The notes: a model not told the origin generated them from the sequence alone. Positions 16,261-25,300 are shown, numbered from the stretch's first letter. The stretch: DNA of 64,000 nt from CALKZN01 sp964633815 (GCA_964633815.1 CAZWHW010000009.1:1-64000); one strand, 5' to 3'. Translations and numbers: made by a program.

Positions 16261-17034
16261 ATGACACGAAATGTTAATGATTGGTTAACAAGCCCGTCAG
16301 CAGAAAATTTTTTTAACCAAGAGAAACAAAGTTTTGATAGGTTAAGCTCTATCTTATGTGGTCAAATAGGCGTGCAATTGACGATGTCAGAGAAAAATAA
16401 TTATATTGCTGAAATTAATGTTAGCTCCGCATTATATTTGTTACAACGGCACAGTAATTCGGCAAATACATTTGAATCTGTGCAAGAATCCAATCAGGTG
16501 GTTGCTGATTTAGAAGCGCTGCCATTTGCAAGTAATCAATTTGCTGTGGTTGTTGTGCCGCAAATGAATTTATTTAGTATCGACCCATATGCAGCATTAC
16601 GTGAAATTTACCGCATCACTGCTAGTGATGGAATTGTTATGATTTCTGGTATTAATTTGTTTAGTCTAATTGGCTTCCAGGCTAAATTGTTCCCAACTAA
16701 GTTCCCATTTTTGCCCACAGTGAGTCAAGGGCAAATGAAAGAGTGGTTGTCGTTGTTGGGCTGTGAAATTATTGGTGGCGATCTTTTTCATTATTCGGCA
16801 TTAGTGAATAAGCCTAGAAAAAAAGCTTTGGGTCAAAAAGTCGAAAAAATTGGCAATCGTTGGATGCCAATGATGGCTGGCGGATATTGGCTTTTAGCTC
16901 GGAAGCGTCTTTTTGGGCAAATGGTAACGAAGCCTTATTCATTCAGTCGCTATAAAGCTGGTAAAATAGGTCAGCAAGTCGCAACAAATTCAAATTCTAA
17001 ACGACAACACGAATGTCTGCAAAAGAAACTATAG
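16261..17034 (+). CDS. Class I SAM-dependent methyltransferase-like protein (YafS-like)
   Basis: Methyltransferase_11-type fold with motifs NQVVADLEALPFASNQFAVVVV and ALREIYRITASDGIVMISG. The glycine-rich SAM loop is degenerate in this protein, as in the YafS family. Its place between mltD and rnhA-dnaQ matches E. coli yafS, although gloB, which lies next to mltD in E. coli, is missing here. The 3' end overlaps rnhA by 22 nt, so the two are probably co-translated. The basic C-terminus is not conserved in general. The substrate is unknown. Confidence 0.8.
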   Translation: MTRNVNDWLTSPSAENFFNQEKQSFDRLSSILCGQIGVQLTMSEKNNYIAEINVSSALYLLQRHSNSANTFESVQESNQVVADLEALPFASNQFAVVVVPQMNLFSIDPYAALREIYRITASDGIVMISGINLFSLIGFQAKLFPTKFPFLPTVSQGQMKEWLSLLGCEIIGGDLFHYSALVNKPRKKALGQKVEKIGNRWMPMMAGGYWLLARKRLFGQMVTKPYSFSRYKAGKIGQQVATNSNSKRQHECLQKKL

Positions 17035-17480
17035 TTGAAATTTATACAGATGGTGCCTGTCGAGGTAATCCTGGCGAAGGAGGCTGGGGTGTTTATCTTT
17101 CTTATGGAGGAAAAACCAAAGAGATATGTGGTGGTGAGAGTGATACCACGAATAATCGCATGGAGCTTATGGCAGCAATTCAGGGCTTAGAAGCGTTAAC
17201 TAGATCATGCAAAGCACTGGTGTATACCGATTCAACTTATGTGAAAAATGGCATCACTGAGTGGATTCCAAATTGGAAGGCAAATAATTGGCGGACCAAG
17301 GCAAAAAAACCGGTTAAAAATAAAGACCTTTGGCAAAGATTGGATGAACAAGCAGATAAACACGATCTTCAATGGTCATGGGTTAAGGCGCATGTGGGTA
17401 TTGAAGGCAATGAAAAGGCAGATCAATTAGCAAATCAAGGCATTGATGAACGTCTAACAAATGATAAAAATAAAAGATAA
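17013..17480 (+). CDS. rnhA: Ribonuclease HI
   Basis: Degrades the RNA strand of RNA:DNA hybrids such as R-loops and primers. All catalytic residues are present: D13 (YTDGACRGNPG), E51 (NNRMELMA), D73 (YTDSTYV), H127 (VKAHVG) and D137 (NEKADQLAN). At 155 aa it has the E. coli length. It overlaps the methyltransferase by 22 nt and is followed 2 nt later by dnaQ. In E. coli rnhA and dnaQ are divergent; here they run in the same direction, so promoters must differ. Confidence 0.98.
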   Translation: MSAKETIVEIYTDGACRGNPGEGGWGVYLSYGGKTKEICGGESDTTNNRMELMAAIQGLEALTRSCKALVYTDSTYVKNGITEWIPNWKANNWRTKAKKPVKNKDLWQRLDEQADKHDLQWSWVKAHVGIEGNEKADQLANQGIDERLTNDKNKR

Positions 17481-17482
17481 AT

Positions 17483-18235
17483 ATGAGTGAATTGAGACAA
17501 GTAGTTCTTGATACTGAAACTACGGGATTGAACCCTGCACATGACAGAATTGTTGAAATAGGTTGTGTCGAAATGGTTAATAGACGTCTGACATCCGTTA
17601 ATTTCCATGAATATTTGAATCCCCAAATGCCGATGCCGCAAGGTGCGTTTGATGTTCATGGTTTAAGTGATGAGTTTCTAGCAGATAAATCATTGTTTGC
17701 TGACGTGTGTCATAAATTTTTGGACTACGTTAAAGGCACACAGTTGGTCATTCATAATGCTGGTTTTGACATTGGCTTTTTAGATGCTGAAATGAATCGA
17801 CTTGATCCAAGCTTGGGCAAGATTGCGGATTATTGCGAAGTGATTGATTCATTGGCAACAGCAAGAGAGCTGCACCCAGGGCAAAGAAATGATTTAGATT
17901 CATTAGCAAAACGTTATTCAATTGATAATTCTCATCGGACTCTGCATGGCGCATTGCTGGATTCTGAAATATTAGCTGAAGTTTATTTACTAATGACAGG
18001 TGGGCAATCAGCATTGTCATTAGATGAGCAAAGTTCTGCTAACTCGAGTGCAGCAAACCGTGTGAGTGTTGATGTGTCTGGTCTTGTTTTGCCTGTGATT
18101 CGGGCGAATGAAGAGGAGCTGTTAGCACATAAAACGATGCTTTTTGAGATTGAAAAAGCTAGTAATTCATCGAGTATTTGGCAAAAAATAGCACATAAAG
18201 ACAGCTATGTTAGTAAGGGTGAAATTGATGGCTGA
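17483..18235 (+). CDS. dnaQ: DNA polymerase III epsilon subunit (3'-5' proofreading exonuclease)
   Basis: Proofreading subunit of the replicase. The DEDDh exonuclease motifs are visible: Exo I LDTETTGL (D10, E12), Exo II NAGFDIGFLD and Exo III HGALLDSEILAEVY. After GGQ comes QSALSL, at the place of the E. coli clamp-binding motif QTSMAF. A C-terminal tail of about 70 residues should bind the alpha subunit. At 250 aa the length is normal. It starts 2 nt after rnhA stops and overlaps the next gene by 8 nt, so the run methyltransferase-rnhA-dnaQ-pentapeptide protein looks like one operon. Confidence 0.97.
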   Translation: MSELRQVVLDTETTGLNPAHDRIVEIGCVEMVNRRLTSVNFHEYLNPQMPMPQGAFDVHGLSDEFLADKSLFADVCHKFLDYVKGTQLVIHNAGFDIGFLDAEMNRLDPSLGKIADYCEVIDSLATARELHPGQRNDLDSLAKRYSIDNSHRTLHGALLDSEILAEVYLLMTGGQSALSLDEQSSANSSAANRVSVDVSGLVLPVIRANEEELLAHKTMLFEIEKASNSSSIWQKIAHKDSYVSKGEIDG

Positions 18236-19250
18236 ACAAGATTTTAGTGGCTTTAATTTGTCTGGTTATTCATTAAGCCAAAGCAACCTTGCGAATGCGA
18301 ATTTATCAAAAGCAAAGTTGCTCGGCGCTGATTTGACTGGGGCTGATTTGGCGGGTGCAGATTTAACTGAAGCCAATCTTTCTGGAGCCAATTTAACTGG
18401 TGCAGATTTATATTCAGCTAAATTAGGCGGTGCCAATTTAACTGGAGCGACATTAGCAGGCGCTGATATGACCAATGCGGATCTAAGGGACTGTCAAATG
18501 CAAGGTGTTTCCGCTCATGGGACTAAATTTGCTGGAGCGAATATGCTCCAATCAAATATGAACGCGGCAGACTTAACGCAGAGTGATTTTAGTGAAGCAA
18601 ACTTAACAGATTGTTCTCTTATTGGAGCTTGCCTCGATGAAGCGGTTTTTTCACGCACAGATCTAAGTAAAACAAACTTATTTTCAGCAAATATTCATTC
18701 GGCGCAATTTACTTTAACAAAATTAAATAATGTTGATTTTAGTGGTGCAAATTTATCTGGCTCAATATTCTCAGATGCGCATTTAGATAAGACGAATTTT
18801 AGCGGAGCTAATCTACAAGGTTGTAATTTTGAGAATCAAAGCCTATCGGGTCTTAACTTAAGTTCAGTGAATTTAAACGGAAGTTTATTGTCGGGAGCAA
18901 ACCTAGAGGGTGCGCTACTTTCTTATGCTCGTATTACTAGAGCAAATTTTACAGAGGCATCATTGCGAAATACTAATTTGAGGTTTGCTAAAACTACGGG
19001 AACAAAATTCGTAGAGGCTAATTTCCAAGGAGCAAACTTGGTTTATACTGGCATGTATAAAGACTCGGTGTTGCAAGACTTTCCTGGATTAAAGCATAAC
19101 AAAAAAACTCGATGGGATGATAAGGGCTTGCCTCCACGGGGCAAGCATGTCAAAAAAGTAGATACTGCTCCATCAAATAGTTCAGAGACTAATCTAAATG
19201 AAAACAATTCTTTATGGAGAAAGCTGGGTTCATTTTTTTCTAATGGTTAA
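18228..19250 (+). CDS. Pentapeptide-repeat protein
   Basis: About 290 of 340 residues are tandem A(D/N)LxX pentapeptides (for example GADLTGADLAGADLTEANLS), which fold into a right-handed quadrilateral beta-helix. A charged, non-repeat C-terminus follows. No signal peptide or membrane segment is seen, so it should be cytoplasmic. I chose ATG 18228 because aagggtgaa lies just upstream; the start overlaps the dnaQ stop by 8 nt (atggctga), implying translational coupling. Some family members mimic DNA and protect gyrase (Qnr, MfpA), but the central-loop features needed for that call cannot be judged here. The role is unknown. Confidence 0.9.
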   Translation: MAEQDFSGFNLSGYSLSQSNLANANLSKAKLLGADLTGADLAGADLTEANLSGANLTGADLYSAKLGGANLTGATLAGADMTNADLRDCQMQGVSAHGTKFAGANMLQSNMNAADLTQSDFSEANLTDCSLIGACLDEAVFSRTDLSKTNLFSANIHSAQFTLTKLNNVDFSGANLSGSIFSDAHLDKTNFSGANLQGCNFENQSLSGLNLSSVNLNGSLLSGANLEGALLSYARITRANFTEASLRNTNLRFAKTTGTKFVEANFQGANLVYTGMYKDSVLQDFPGLKHNKKTRWDDKGLPPRGKHVKKVDTAPSNSSETNLNENNSLWRKLGSFFSNG

Positions 19251-19318
19251 GTCAGGCGAATAAACTATTGTATAGTTGTCATAACTTGCTTGGTAATATG
19301 TCGTTATAATCAGGTTTG

Positions 19319-20878
19319 ATGTCAATAAAGATAGATACTATGCAATCAAATAATAATATTGAAAAAGAGATTCGTTTTCCGCATATAGATGCTGAGACTT
19401 ATCTTGATCGTTATACGTTATCGTTACATGACCGCTTGAGTTTTTGGTCAGCTAGAGCAGAAGAATTTTTAGATTGGATAGTTGCTCCTAAAATTGTAGA
19501 AGAAGTGATTGACAATCAAACGCACTGGTTTCGCGGTGGTCAATTGAATGTGGCTTATAATTGTTTGGATAGGCATTTAGAAAAAAAAGGCGATAATATT
19601 GCCTTGGTTTGGGTTGCTCAAGAAGAAGGCTTCGATCGAAAAATAAGTTACAAGCAATTGCATTCTGAAGTGGTGAGTTTAGCGAATGGTTTGGTGGCTC
19701 GAGGTTTGCAAAAGAAAGATAAGGTGTGCATTTATGCCACCATGTTGCCAGAAACAATTGTTGCCATGTTGGCTTGTGCTCGATTAGGTTTAGTGTATGA
19801 ATTTGTTGACTTGCTAAAAAGTGAAGATGAAATTGCTGAGCAAGTTCATGCATTACAACCAAAAATGGTTATAGCTTCTGATCAAGGTGTTCGAGATGGA
19901 AAAGTTTATCCTTTGTTTGAGCGCATGCAAAATATTGTGGGTACAATTAAATCAGTCGAAACGGTTTTAATTTTCAAAAACCGAGGAGACCCAGTGACTT
20001 TACAAGCTGGGCGAGATATTTGGTATCACGATTTTATTGCTCAAGACCATCCATTTATTGAGCCAGCTTCAGTCGAGGCGGATTGGTCATTATTTTTGAG
20101 TTATCAGCATGGATTTGCTGGAGCGCATCTTGGTTTTACTAATGCGGGATATTTACTTTATTGCGCCATGATTTATCGTCGTGTTTTTGATTATCATGAT
20201 GGTGATGTGTTTTGGGTGGCGACCAATTTCAATATAGTCTCAGGTCATGCGCTTGCCATATGGGGCGCGCTAGCAAATGGTGCCACAACGGTCATTTATG
20301 ATGAAGATGCGAATAAGTTAAATCACCAACGTTTTTGGGGAATCGTTCGAGATTATCAAGTCAATATCCTTTATGCACGTGAAGATGGTCTTGAACAAAT
20401 GGTCGTTTCCGATATTGATGCAATTGAGCGGCAGAGTTGGGAAAGCTTGCGAGTTGTGGGCTTAGCTTTTTCTGAAGACAATGCGGATGTGTTGGCGAGA
20501 TGCAAAGAATTGAGTTTTGATTATTGCAAAATTATTTCGACAACTAATTTGCTCAATACTGGGCAAATTTTATTTGCACATGAAGCAGGAGAAGGTTCGT
20601 TGCATGGTTTGGGTGAACCAGTGTTTGGTATTGATCCATTAATTGTGGATGAGCAAGGTCAAGAAATACAAGAATTAGAGGCAGAAGGCATGTTGAAACT
20701 ACGTCATTCATGGCCATCTCAAAATCGTTTGTTGTTAGCAAATGATGAGTCTGAAACTGCGGCAAAGACCGAAGCGTTAGTCGGGCAATGGGAGCAAAAG
20801 GGTTCTTATATTAATACTGGATTGCATGTTCGACGGGACCAATCTAAGCATTTTTTCTTAACGCAAAAAAAAATGTAA
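19319..20878 (+). CDS. Truncated acetyl-CoA-synthetase-like protein, probably catalytically dead
   Basis: Collinear with acetyl-CoA synthetase from its N-terminal domain (LSFWSARAEEFLDWI, LNVAYNCLDRHLEKKGDNIA) to the end of the large domain (SYINTGLHVRRD). Key catalytic parts are lost. The P-loop TSGSTGKPKG is replaced by SYQHGFAGAHLG. The adenylate motif WWQTETG is replaced by TTNLLNTGQ. The hinge and whole C-terminal domain with the catalytic lysine are absent, leaving 519 aa instead of about 650. Yet the frame is intact and hydrophobic core motifs are kept (ETIVAMLACARLG, VFDYHDGDVFW), so it looks like a maintained pseudoenzyme and not fresh decay. ATG 19340 is an alternative start. tRNA genes follow. 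Confidence 0.8.
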   Translation: MSIKIDTMQSNNNIEKEIRFPHIDAETYLDRYTLSLHDRLSFWSARAEEFLDWIVAPKIVEEVIDNQTHWFRGGQLNVAYNCLDRHLEKKGDNIALVWVAQEEGFDRKISYKQLHSEVVSLANGLVARGLQKKDKVCIYATMLPETIVAMLACARLGLVYEFVDLLKSEDEIAEQVHALQPKMVIASDQGVRDGKVYPLFERMQNIVGTIKSVETVLIFKNRGDPVTLQAGRDIWYHDFIAQDHPFIEPASVEADWSLFLSYQHGFAGAHLGFTNAGYLLYCAMIYRRVFDYHDGDVFWVATNFNIVSGHALAIWGALANGATTVIYDEDANKLNHQRFWGIVRDYQVNILYAREDGLEQMVVSDIDAIERQSWESLRVVGLAFSEDNADVLARCKELSFDYCKIISTTNLLNTGQILFAHEAGEGSLHGLGEPVFGIDPLIVDEQGQEIQELEAEGMLKLRHSWPSQNRLLLANDESETAAKTEALVGQWEQKGSYINTGLHVRRDQSKHFFLTQKKM

Positions 20879-20885
20879 AACATGC

Positions 20886-20914
20886 TTGACCAAAGCATCA
20901 TTTAACCGTACATT
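20886..20914 (+). promoter_or_regulatory. Predicted promoter of the tRNA-Ala/tRNA-Glu unit
   Basis: TTGACC (20886-20891), a 17-nt spacer and TACATT (20909-20914) are followed by a GC-rich discriminator (acgcccacc), which is typical of growth-rate-controlled stable RNA promoters. Confidence 0.7.
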
Positions 20915-20946
20915 ACGCCCACCTCGACGGTGACGAGAGAAACAGC

Positions 20947-21022
20947 GGGGCTATAGCTCAGCTGGGAGAGCGCTACACTGGCAGTGTAGAGGTCGGCGGT
21001 TCGATCCCGCCTAGCTCCACCA
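20947..21022 (+). tRNA. tRNA-Ala (anticodon GGC)
   Basis: 76-nt cloverleaf. The acceptor stem ggggcta pairs with tagctcc, the anticodon stem ctaca pairs with tgtag around loop ctggcag (GGC at 20980-20982), the T arm has ttcgatc, and CCA is encoded. Confidence 0.98.
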
Positions 21023-21077
21023 AACTTAGTGAAAGTAAAGTCTGGTAACCAGTAAGTTTCTCTTAATGAAAGAATTA

Positions 21078-21153
21078 GTCCCCATCGTCTAGAGGCCTAG
21101 GACACCGCCCTTTCACGGCGGTAACAGGGGTTCGAATCCCCTTGGGGACGCCA
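21078..21153 (+). tRNA. tRNA-Glu (anticodon TTC)
   Basis: 76-nt cloverleaf. The acceptor stem gtcccca pairs with tggggac, the anticodon stem ccgcc pairs with ggcgg around ctttcac (TTC at 21112-21114), the T loop has ttcgaat, and CCA is encoded. It shares the transcript with tRNA-Ala. Confidence 0.98.
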
Positions 21154-21160
21154 TTAAATA

Positions 21161-21190
21161 AAAAAAGCCCGCTCTATGCGGGCTTTTTTT
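21161..21190 (+). terminator. Intrinsic terminator after tRNA-Glu
   Basis: A 12-bp stem (aaaaaagcccgc / gcgggctttttt) with a 5-nt loop ends in seven Ts, 7 nt after the CCA end. The following 211 bp to the next gene are AT-rich with nothing else recognised. Confidence 0.95.
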
Positions 21191-21401
21191 ATCCTTACCA
21201 AAAGGGCATATCCATCTTGAATTAATATTGACGATTTAAAGGGTGAAATGCATACTTCACAGGAAGGATGCATCACTAATTTTCAAGAATCTTTATCAAT
21301 AACTTTAATCAAAATTTTTAAAATGTCTTTATTTGTGAAAATTTGAAATATGCCTATAATTTCGATTTTTTGAATTATGCCGACTTCGTCAGAGTAGCAA
21401 C

Positions 21402-22322
21402 ATGCTAAAAAATATTTATCGCTCATATGCTAGGCGTTCTGGAGCTTCTCGTATTGCTTTTAGAGATGAAGAAACTAAGAAACATAAGCTTTTTCTGAGT
21501 GTAGGTGCTATGAAGGCGTCAACGTCGTGGATGTTTCAAGTGCTTGCTAATCATCCTAATATAAAGTTTTCTCTTCAAAAAGAATTACATTACTTTGCAT
21601 ACAAATATGGAGTAACAGAGTTATTATCTGATCAAGCAAGAATTGGAACAGCGCAGACGGTTTTAAATTTCCATGATGAAAATGATATTGGCTTGCTTCG
21701 TTGGAAAGCAGATTGGGTTTCCAACTATTTAAAGCCACCGACGAATGATGGGTGGTTCTTAGATCTGTTTGAAAAATCAGCACATGATTGTTATTTAGCT
21801 GATTTCAGCAATCTGACTTGTTTTATAGATGAAACTGCTTGGCAGGATATTCTAAGTAATTTCTTGACTGTTAAAGTTCTATATACAATGAGAAATCCAA
21901 TGGAAAGGCTATGGTCACATGCAAAGTTTCATATAACGTTTAGCTCGCAAGGCCAAGATTCAATCACTAATTGGCAGCCTCGTGATATTGAGAAGTTACT
22001 AAGAAAAGACTTTATGTGGAAAAGTGCTGAATATTCAAAAACAGTAAAACGTCTTATGCAGTGCTTGCCTGAAAAAAATCTTAAAATTTCTTTTTGTGAT
22101 GATATTTACATCGATGAATGCGATTGGCTAAAGCAACTTGAAGACTTTCTTGATTTACCAAATCAAACTTATTCTAAAGAAGTCGTAAAAACCAAAATTA
22201 ATGTTTCCGAAAAATCCAAAATGCCTGATTGGTTTATCTCTGCTTTTGCAAAAGATGTAGAAAATATTCAATCCGAGTTAGTCAAGCTAGGGCTTGAATT
22301 GCCTGAAGGTTGGCGTCTTTGA
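21402..22322 (+). CDS. Sulfotransferase-domain protein
   Basis: PAPS-dependent sulfotransferase fold. The 5'-phosphosulfate loop is LFLSVGAMKASTSWMFQVL (about residues 30-48), and the 3'-phosphate loop is RNPMERLWSHAKF. The mid-region is HPNIKFSLQKELHYF, where the His/Lys-rich segment is typical of the family. At 306 aa it is complete. It has no signal peptide and no operon partner; the tRNA terminator lies before it. Likely substrates are surface sugars or lipids, but none can be named. Its position behind tRNA genes and beside other accessory genes fits horizontal gain. Confidence 0.82.
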   Translation: MLKNIYRSYARRSGASRIAFRDEETKKHKLFLSVGAMKASTSWMFQVLANHPNIKFSLQKELHYFAYKYGVTELLSDQARIGTAQTVLNFHDENDIGLLRWKADWVSNYLKPPTNDGWFLDLFEKSAHDCYLADFSNLTCFIDETAWQDILSNFLTVKVLYTMRNPMERLWSHAKFHITFSSQGQDSITNWQPRDIEKLLRKDFMWKSAEYSKTVKRLMQCLPEKNLKISFCDDIYIDECDWLKQLEDFLDLPNQTYSKEVVKTKINVSEKSKMPDWFISAFAKDVENIQSELVKLGLELPEGWRL

Positions 22323-22399
22323 TATAGCATTTGGCTACATGAAAAATTATTTGTCTCTTAATTCATCAAAATGATTTTAAAGGCTGTGGATACAATTAA

Positions 22400-23002
22400 A
22401 TGAAGTTTTTTTTATCACTGATTAATTCTAAGCCTCTGTTATGGTTGTTGCTAGCATTGCAAGCAATTCCATATGCTTGGGACTTTATTGTTCCTGATAT
22501 ATATCCGCCTGAGATGTTGTATTACACAGGGCTTATATCAACGCAGTTGTTGGTTTTGACTTTGTGCATTACGCCTATCAGTTATTTTTTGAAAAACAAA
22601 AAAGGGACTAGGCATATCAGCCAATGGTTATTAGCACGTAGAAGAAGTTTTGGTGTGGCGAGCTTTGCTTATGCGGTCATCCACTTAATGGTGTATATAA
22701 GACTAAATTTTGAAATTGAAATAGTATGGGATGAGGCTTTTACTTGGCGATATGGCTCGGGTTGGGTGGCGTTCTTTTTAATGTTACCAATTGCATTATC
22801 GTCAAATGATTCTTCGATGCGCATGTTGGGGAAAAACTGGAAACGTATTCAACAATGGGCATATTATGTTGCGTTTTTGACGTTTTTTCATTGGATTAGT
22901 TTCAATACTTTTATTGATTCTGCGGTCTTTTGGTTGACTATTTTAGTTGTTTTTCGAGTTTTATATTTATTTGTGAAGATATTAAAAGGAAATAAGCGAT
23001 AG
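22400..23002 (+). CDS. Ferric-reductase-like transmembrane (MsrQ/YedZ-type) protein
   Basis: A 200-aa membrane protein with about six helices and the ferric-reductase-like heme domain pattern. Examples are RRSFGVASFAYAVIHLMVYI, with a heme-ligand-type His, and a second His in FLTFFHWISF. MsrQ is the heme b quinol oxidase that feeds electrons to the periplasmic methionine sulfoxide reductase MsrP. No msrP gene lies beside it. A molybdopterin oxidoreductase follows 114 bp later, but that one looks cytoplasmic. It may be MsrQ acting with a distant partner or a diverged electron carrier. Confidence 0.75.
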   Translation: MKFFLSLINSKPLLWLLLALQAIPYAWDFIVPDIYPPEMLYYTGLISTQLLVLTLCITPISYFLKNKKGTRHISQWLLARRRSFGVASFAYAVIHLMVYIRLNFEIEIVWDEAFTWRYGSGWVAFFLMLPIALSSNDSSMRMLGKNWKRIQQWAYYVAFLTFFHWISFNTFIDSAVFWLTILVVFRVLYLFVKILKGNKR

Positions 23003-23116
23003 GCTCATATAAATAATTAACTAGATAAACATTGTATGTTGTATTCAAGCAGCCAGAATTTATACTGAGCTTTAAAATACTGTACACTTCATCGAAATTA
23101 ATAATAAAAAGTACAT

Positions 23117-25300
23117 GTGAATAAAAAAATTGTTGGTGGCGGTGCTAAAAAAGTTTTATATACCTTAAATACTGTCAAACGCATTGGCCTCAAAAAATCT
23201 GCAAAAGCGTTAACTGCTAAAAATGCGTGTAAGGCTTGCGGGCTTGGTATGGGTGGACAACAAGGTGGGATGACGAATGAGTTAGGAGAATTTCCGTCTG
23301 TCTGCAACAAAAGTATTCAAGCACAATCCACGGATATTCAACCGCCACTTCCCATTGAATTATTCCAGCATTCCATTAAGGAGCTCCGAGAGTTATCGCC
23401 TAAAGAACTAGAACATGCAGGCAGATTAGCAAATCCCATTTATAAAGCTAAAGATAGTCAACACTATCAAGTGGTTGAATGGGACTGGGCTCTCAAGTAC
23501 GCAGCACAGCAATTTTCTCAAACTGATCCTGATCGTTCCTTTTTCTATTCTTCTGGACGTTCTTCAAATGAGTCTGGTTTTTTGCTGCAATTGCTAGCGC
23601 GCTTATATGGGACAAACAACGTCAATAATTGCTCATATTATTGCCATCAAGCTACGAGTGTTGGTTTAGGCTCGACCATTGGAACAGGCACTTCCACAGT
23701 GGAACTAGATGATTTATCGCAATGTGATTTGATCTTTGTCATTGGTGCAAATCCTTCATCTAATCATCCGCGTTTTATTCATCAATTGAAAAACTGTCGT
23801 GATCGAGGCGGGCACGTCATTATTATTAATCCTGCTAAAGAGCCGGGCCTAGTAAAGTTTGCAGTGCCAAAAAGTCCCCGTTCTATGCTAAGCGGAGGCA
23901 CCGAAATCTCCTCATTGTTTTTGCAGCCTAATATTGGCAGTGATATTGCCGTCATTAAGGGCATTGCCAAGGCGATTATGCAAGCCAAGCATCATGATTT
24001 GAATTTTATTGATAAACACTGCGAGGACTACGCGACATTTGCCGCCGATATACAAGCAAGCTCTTGGACAAAAATCACAAAGGCTTGTGGCTTGTCGCAA
24101 CAGCAACTTGAACAGGCTGCGGCATATTATGCACAATCTGAACGTACCGTTTTTGCCTGGGGTATGGGCATCACTCACCATCAACACGGCAGTGAAAATG
24201 TGGAATATATTGCTAACCTTGCATTATTGAGAGGAATGATCGGCAAAACCTATAGTGGTTTATTGCCCTTGCGAGGTCACAGCAATGTGCAAGGTATTGG
24301 CACCATAGGTGTGAAGCCTGTATTACCTCAAGAAGTGTTTAAACAATTAGAAAATCAACTAAATATTTCACTACCTACGAAAACTGGCCTAGACACTTTC
24401 GCTGGATTAGATGCTGCCAAAAATGGTGATATTGATTGTGCTTGCATAGTTGGGGGGAATCTATATTCAGCAACTCCAAACAGCGCTTGGGCGGAAGCCG
24501 CGATAAGTAATATTGATTTCAAACTGTATTTAACTACTACCCTAAATCAAGGGCATTTATATGGTATTGATAATAGTGAAGCGCTTATTTTGCCTGTTTT
24601 AGCAAGAGACGAAGAAAATCAGCCTACTACACAGGAATCTATGTTTAATTATGTGCGCCTGAGCGATGGCGGTATTGATCGTTTGAATGACGTTAAGTCT
24701 GAAGTTGAACTCCTCGCAGAAATAGGCAAAAAGTTGTTACCAGATCAACCGATTGATTTCGAACAATTCATGAATCATGATTGTATCCGTGAAACTATCG
24801 CTGCAACCATTCCTGGCATGCAGCAGCTCAAAGATATCAGTGTGGCTAAACAGGAGTTTCATATTCATGGCCGTATCATGCATGAACCAGAGTTTAAGAC
24901 GGAATCAAAAAAGGCACGTTTTATTACTCATTCTATCCCTAATGATCAGCACGACAATATCTATGATTTTGTATTGGCCAGTGTTCGCAGTGAAGGGCAA
25001 TTCAATAGCATTATTTATGAAGAGACTGATAGTTATCGACACAATGCTGATCGACAATCGGTATTTATATCTGAGGCAGATATGCAAAGTTTAGGTATTC
25101 AAGTGGGTGAGTTGATTAATCTTGTTTCTTCTACTGGTCGAATGAATAATGTTAAAGCTTGCTCTTTTGATCTGCCTAAAGGTAATCTTTTAGCCTATTA
25201 CCCTGAAGCCAATGTATTAACCGAGCATAAATTAGACCCCAGAAGTAAAACGCCTAATTTTAAATCAGTTGCTGTTCGCATTGAGTGCCTAAATCGATAA
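23117..25300 (+). CDS. FdhF/YdeP-family molybdopterin oxidoreductase
   Basis: Molybdopterin-dependent oxidoreductase of the YdeP (formate dehydrogenase alpha-like) family. The N-terminus has a Cys pair in KNACKACGLGMGGQQGG. The cofactor domain includes FFYSSGRSSNESGFLLQLLARL and CSYYCHQATSVGL, where Cys is at the Sec/Cys molybdenum-ligand place, and VIGANPSSNHPR. The C-terminal MopB-binding barrel is present (LGIQVGELINLVSSTGR). At 727 aa it is near the family length. There is no Tat signal, so it should be cytoplasmic. The start is GTG 23117. E. coli YdeP is linked to acid resistance, but its substrate is not firmly known, so none is claimed here. Confidence 0.85.
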   Translation: MNKKIVGGGAKKVLYTLNTVKRIGLKKSAKALTAKNACKACGLGMGGQQGGMTNELGEFPSVCNKSIQAQSTDIQPPLPIELFQHSIKELRELSPKELEHAGRLANPIYKAKDSQHYQVVEWDWALKYAAQQFSQTDPDRSFFYSSGRSSNESGFLLQLLARLYGTNNVNNCSYYCHQATSVGLGSTIGTGTSTVELDDLSQCDLIFVIGANPSSNHPRFIHQLKNCRDRGGHVIIINPAKEPGLVKFAVPKSPRSMLSGGTEISSLFLQPNIGSDIAVIKGIAKAIMQAKHHDLNFIDKHCEDYATFAADIQASSWTKITKACGLSQQQLEQAAAYYAQSERTVFAWGMGITHHQHGSENVEYIANLALLRGMIGKTYSGLLPLRGHSNVQGIGTIGVKPVLPQEVFKQLENQLNISLPTKTGLDTFAGLDAAKNGDIDCACIVGGNLYSATPNSAWAEAAISNIDFKLYLTTTLNQGHLYGIDNSEALILPVLARDEENQPTTQESMFNYVRLSDGGIDRLNDVKSEVELLAEIGKKLLPDQPIDFEQFMNHDCIRETIAATIPGMQQLKDISVAKQEFHIHGRIMHEPEFKTESKKARFITHSIPNDQHDNIYDFVLASVRSEGQFNSIIYEETDSYRHNADRQSVFISEADMQSLGIQVGELINLVSSTGRMNNVKACSFDLPKGNLLAYYPEANVLTEHKLDPRSKTPNFKSVAVRIECLNR

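Noticed and set aside
18228..19130. Repetitive DNA in the pentapeptide gene as a satellite or CRISPR-like array
   Set aside because: The repeats are degenerate 15-bp coding units of a pentapeptide protein, with no constant repeat and spacer pattern.
20866..20880. A-run at the end of the acetyl-CoA-synthetase-like gene as a frameshift hiding the C-terminal domain
   Set aside because: The other frames after the run do not read as the missing domain and enter the tRNA promoter within a few codons.
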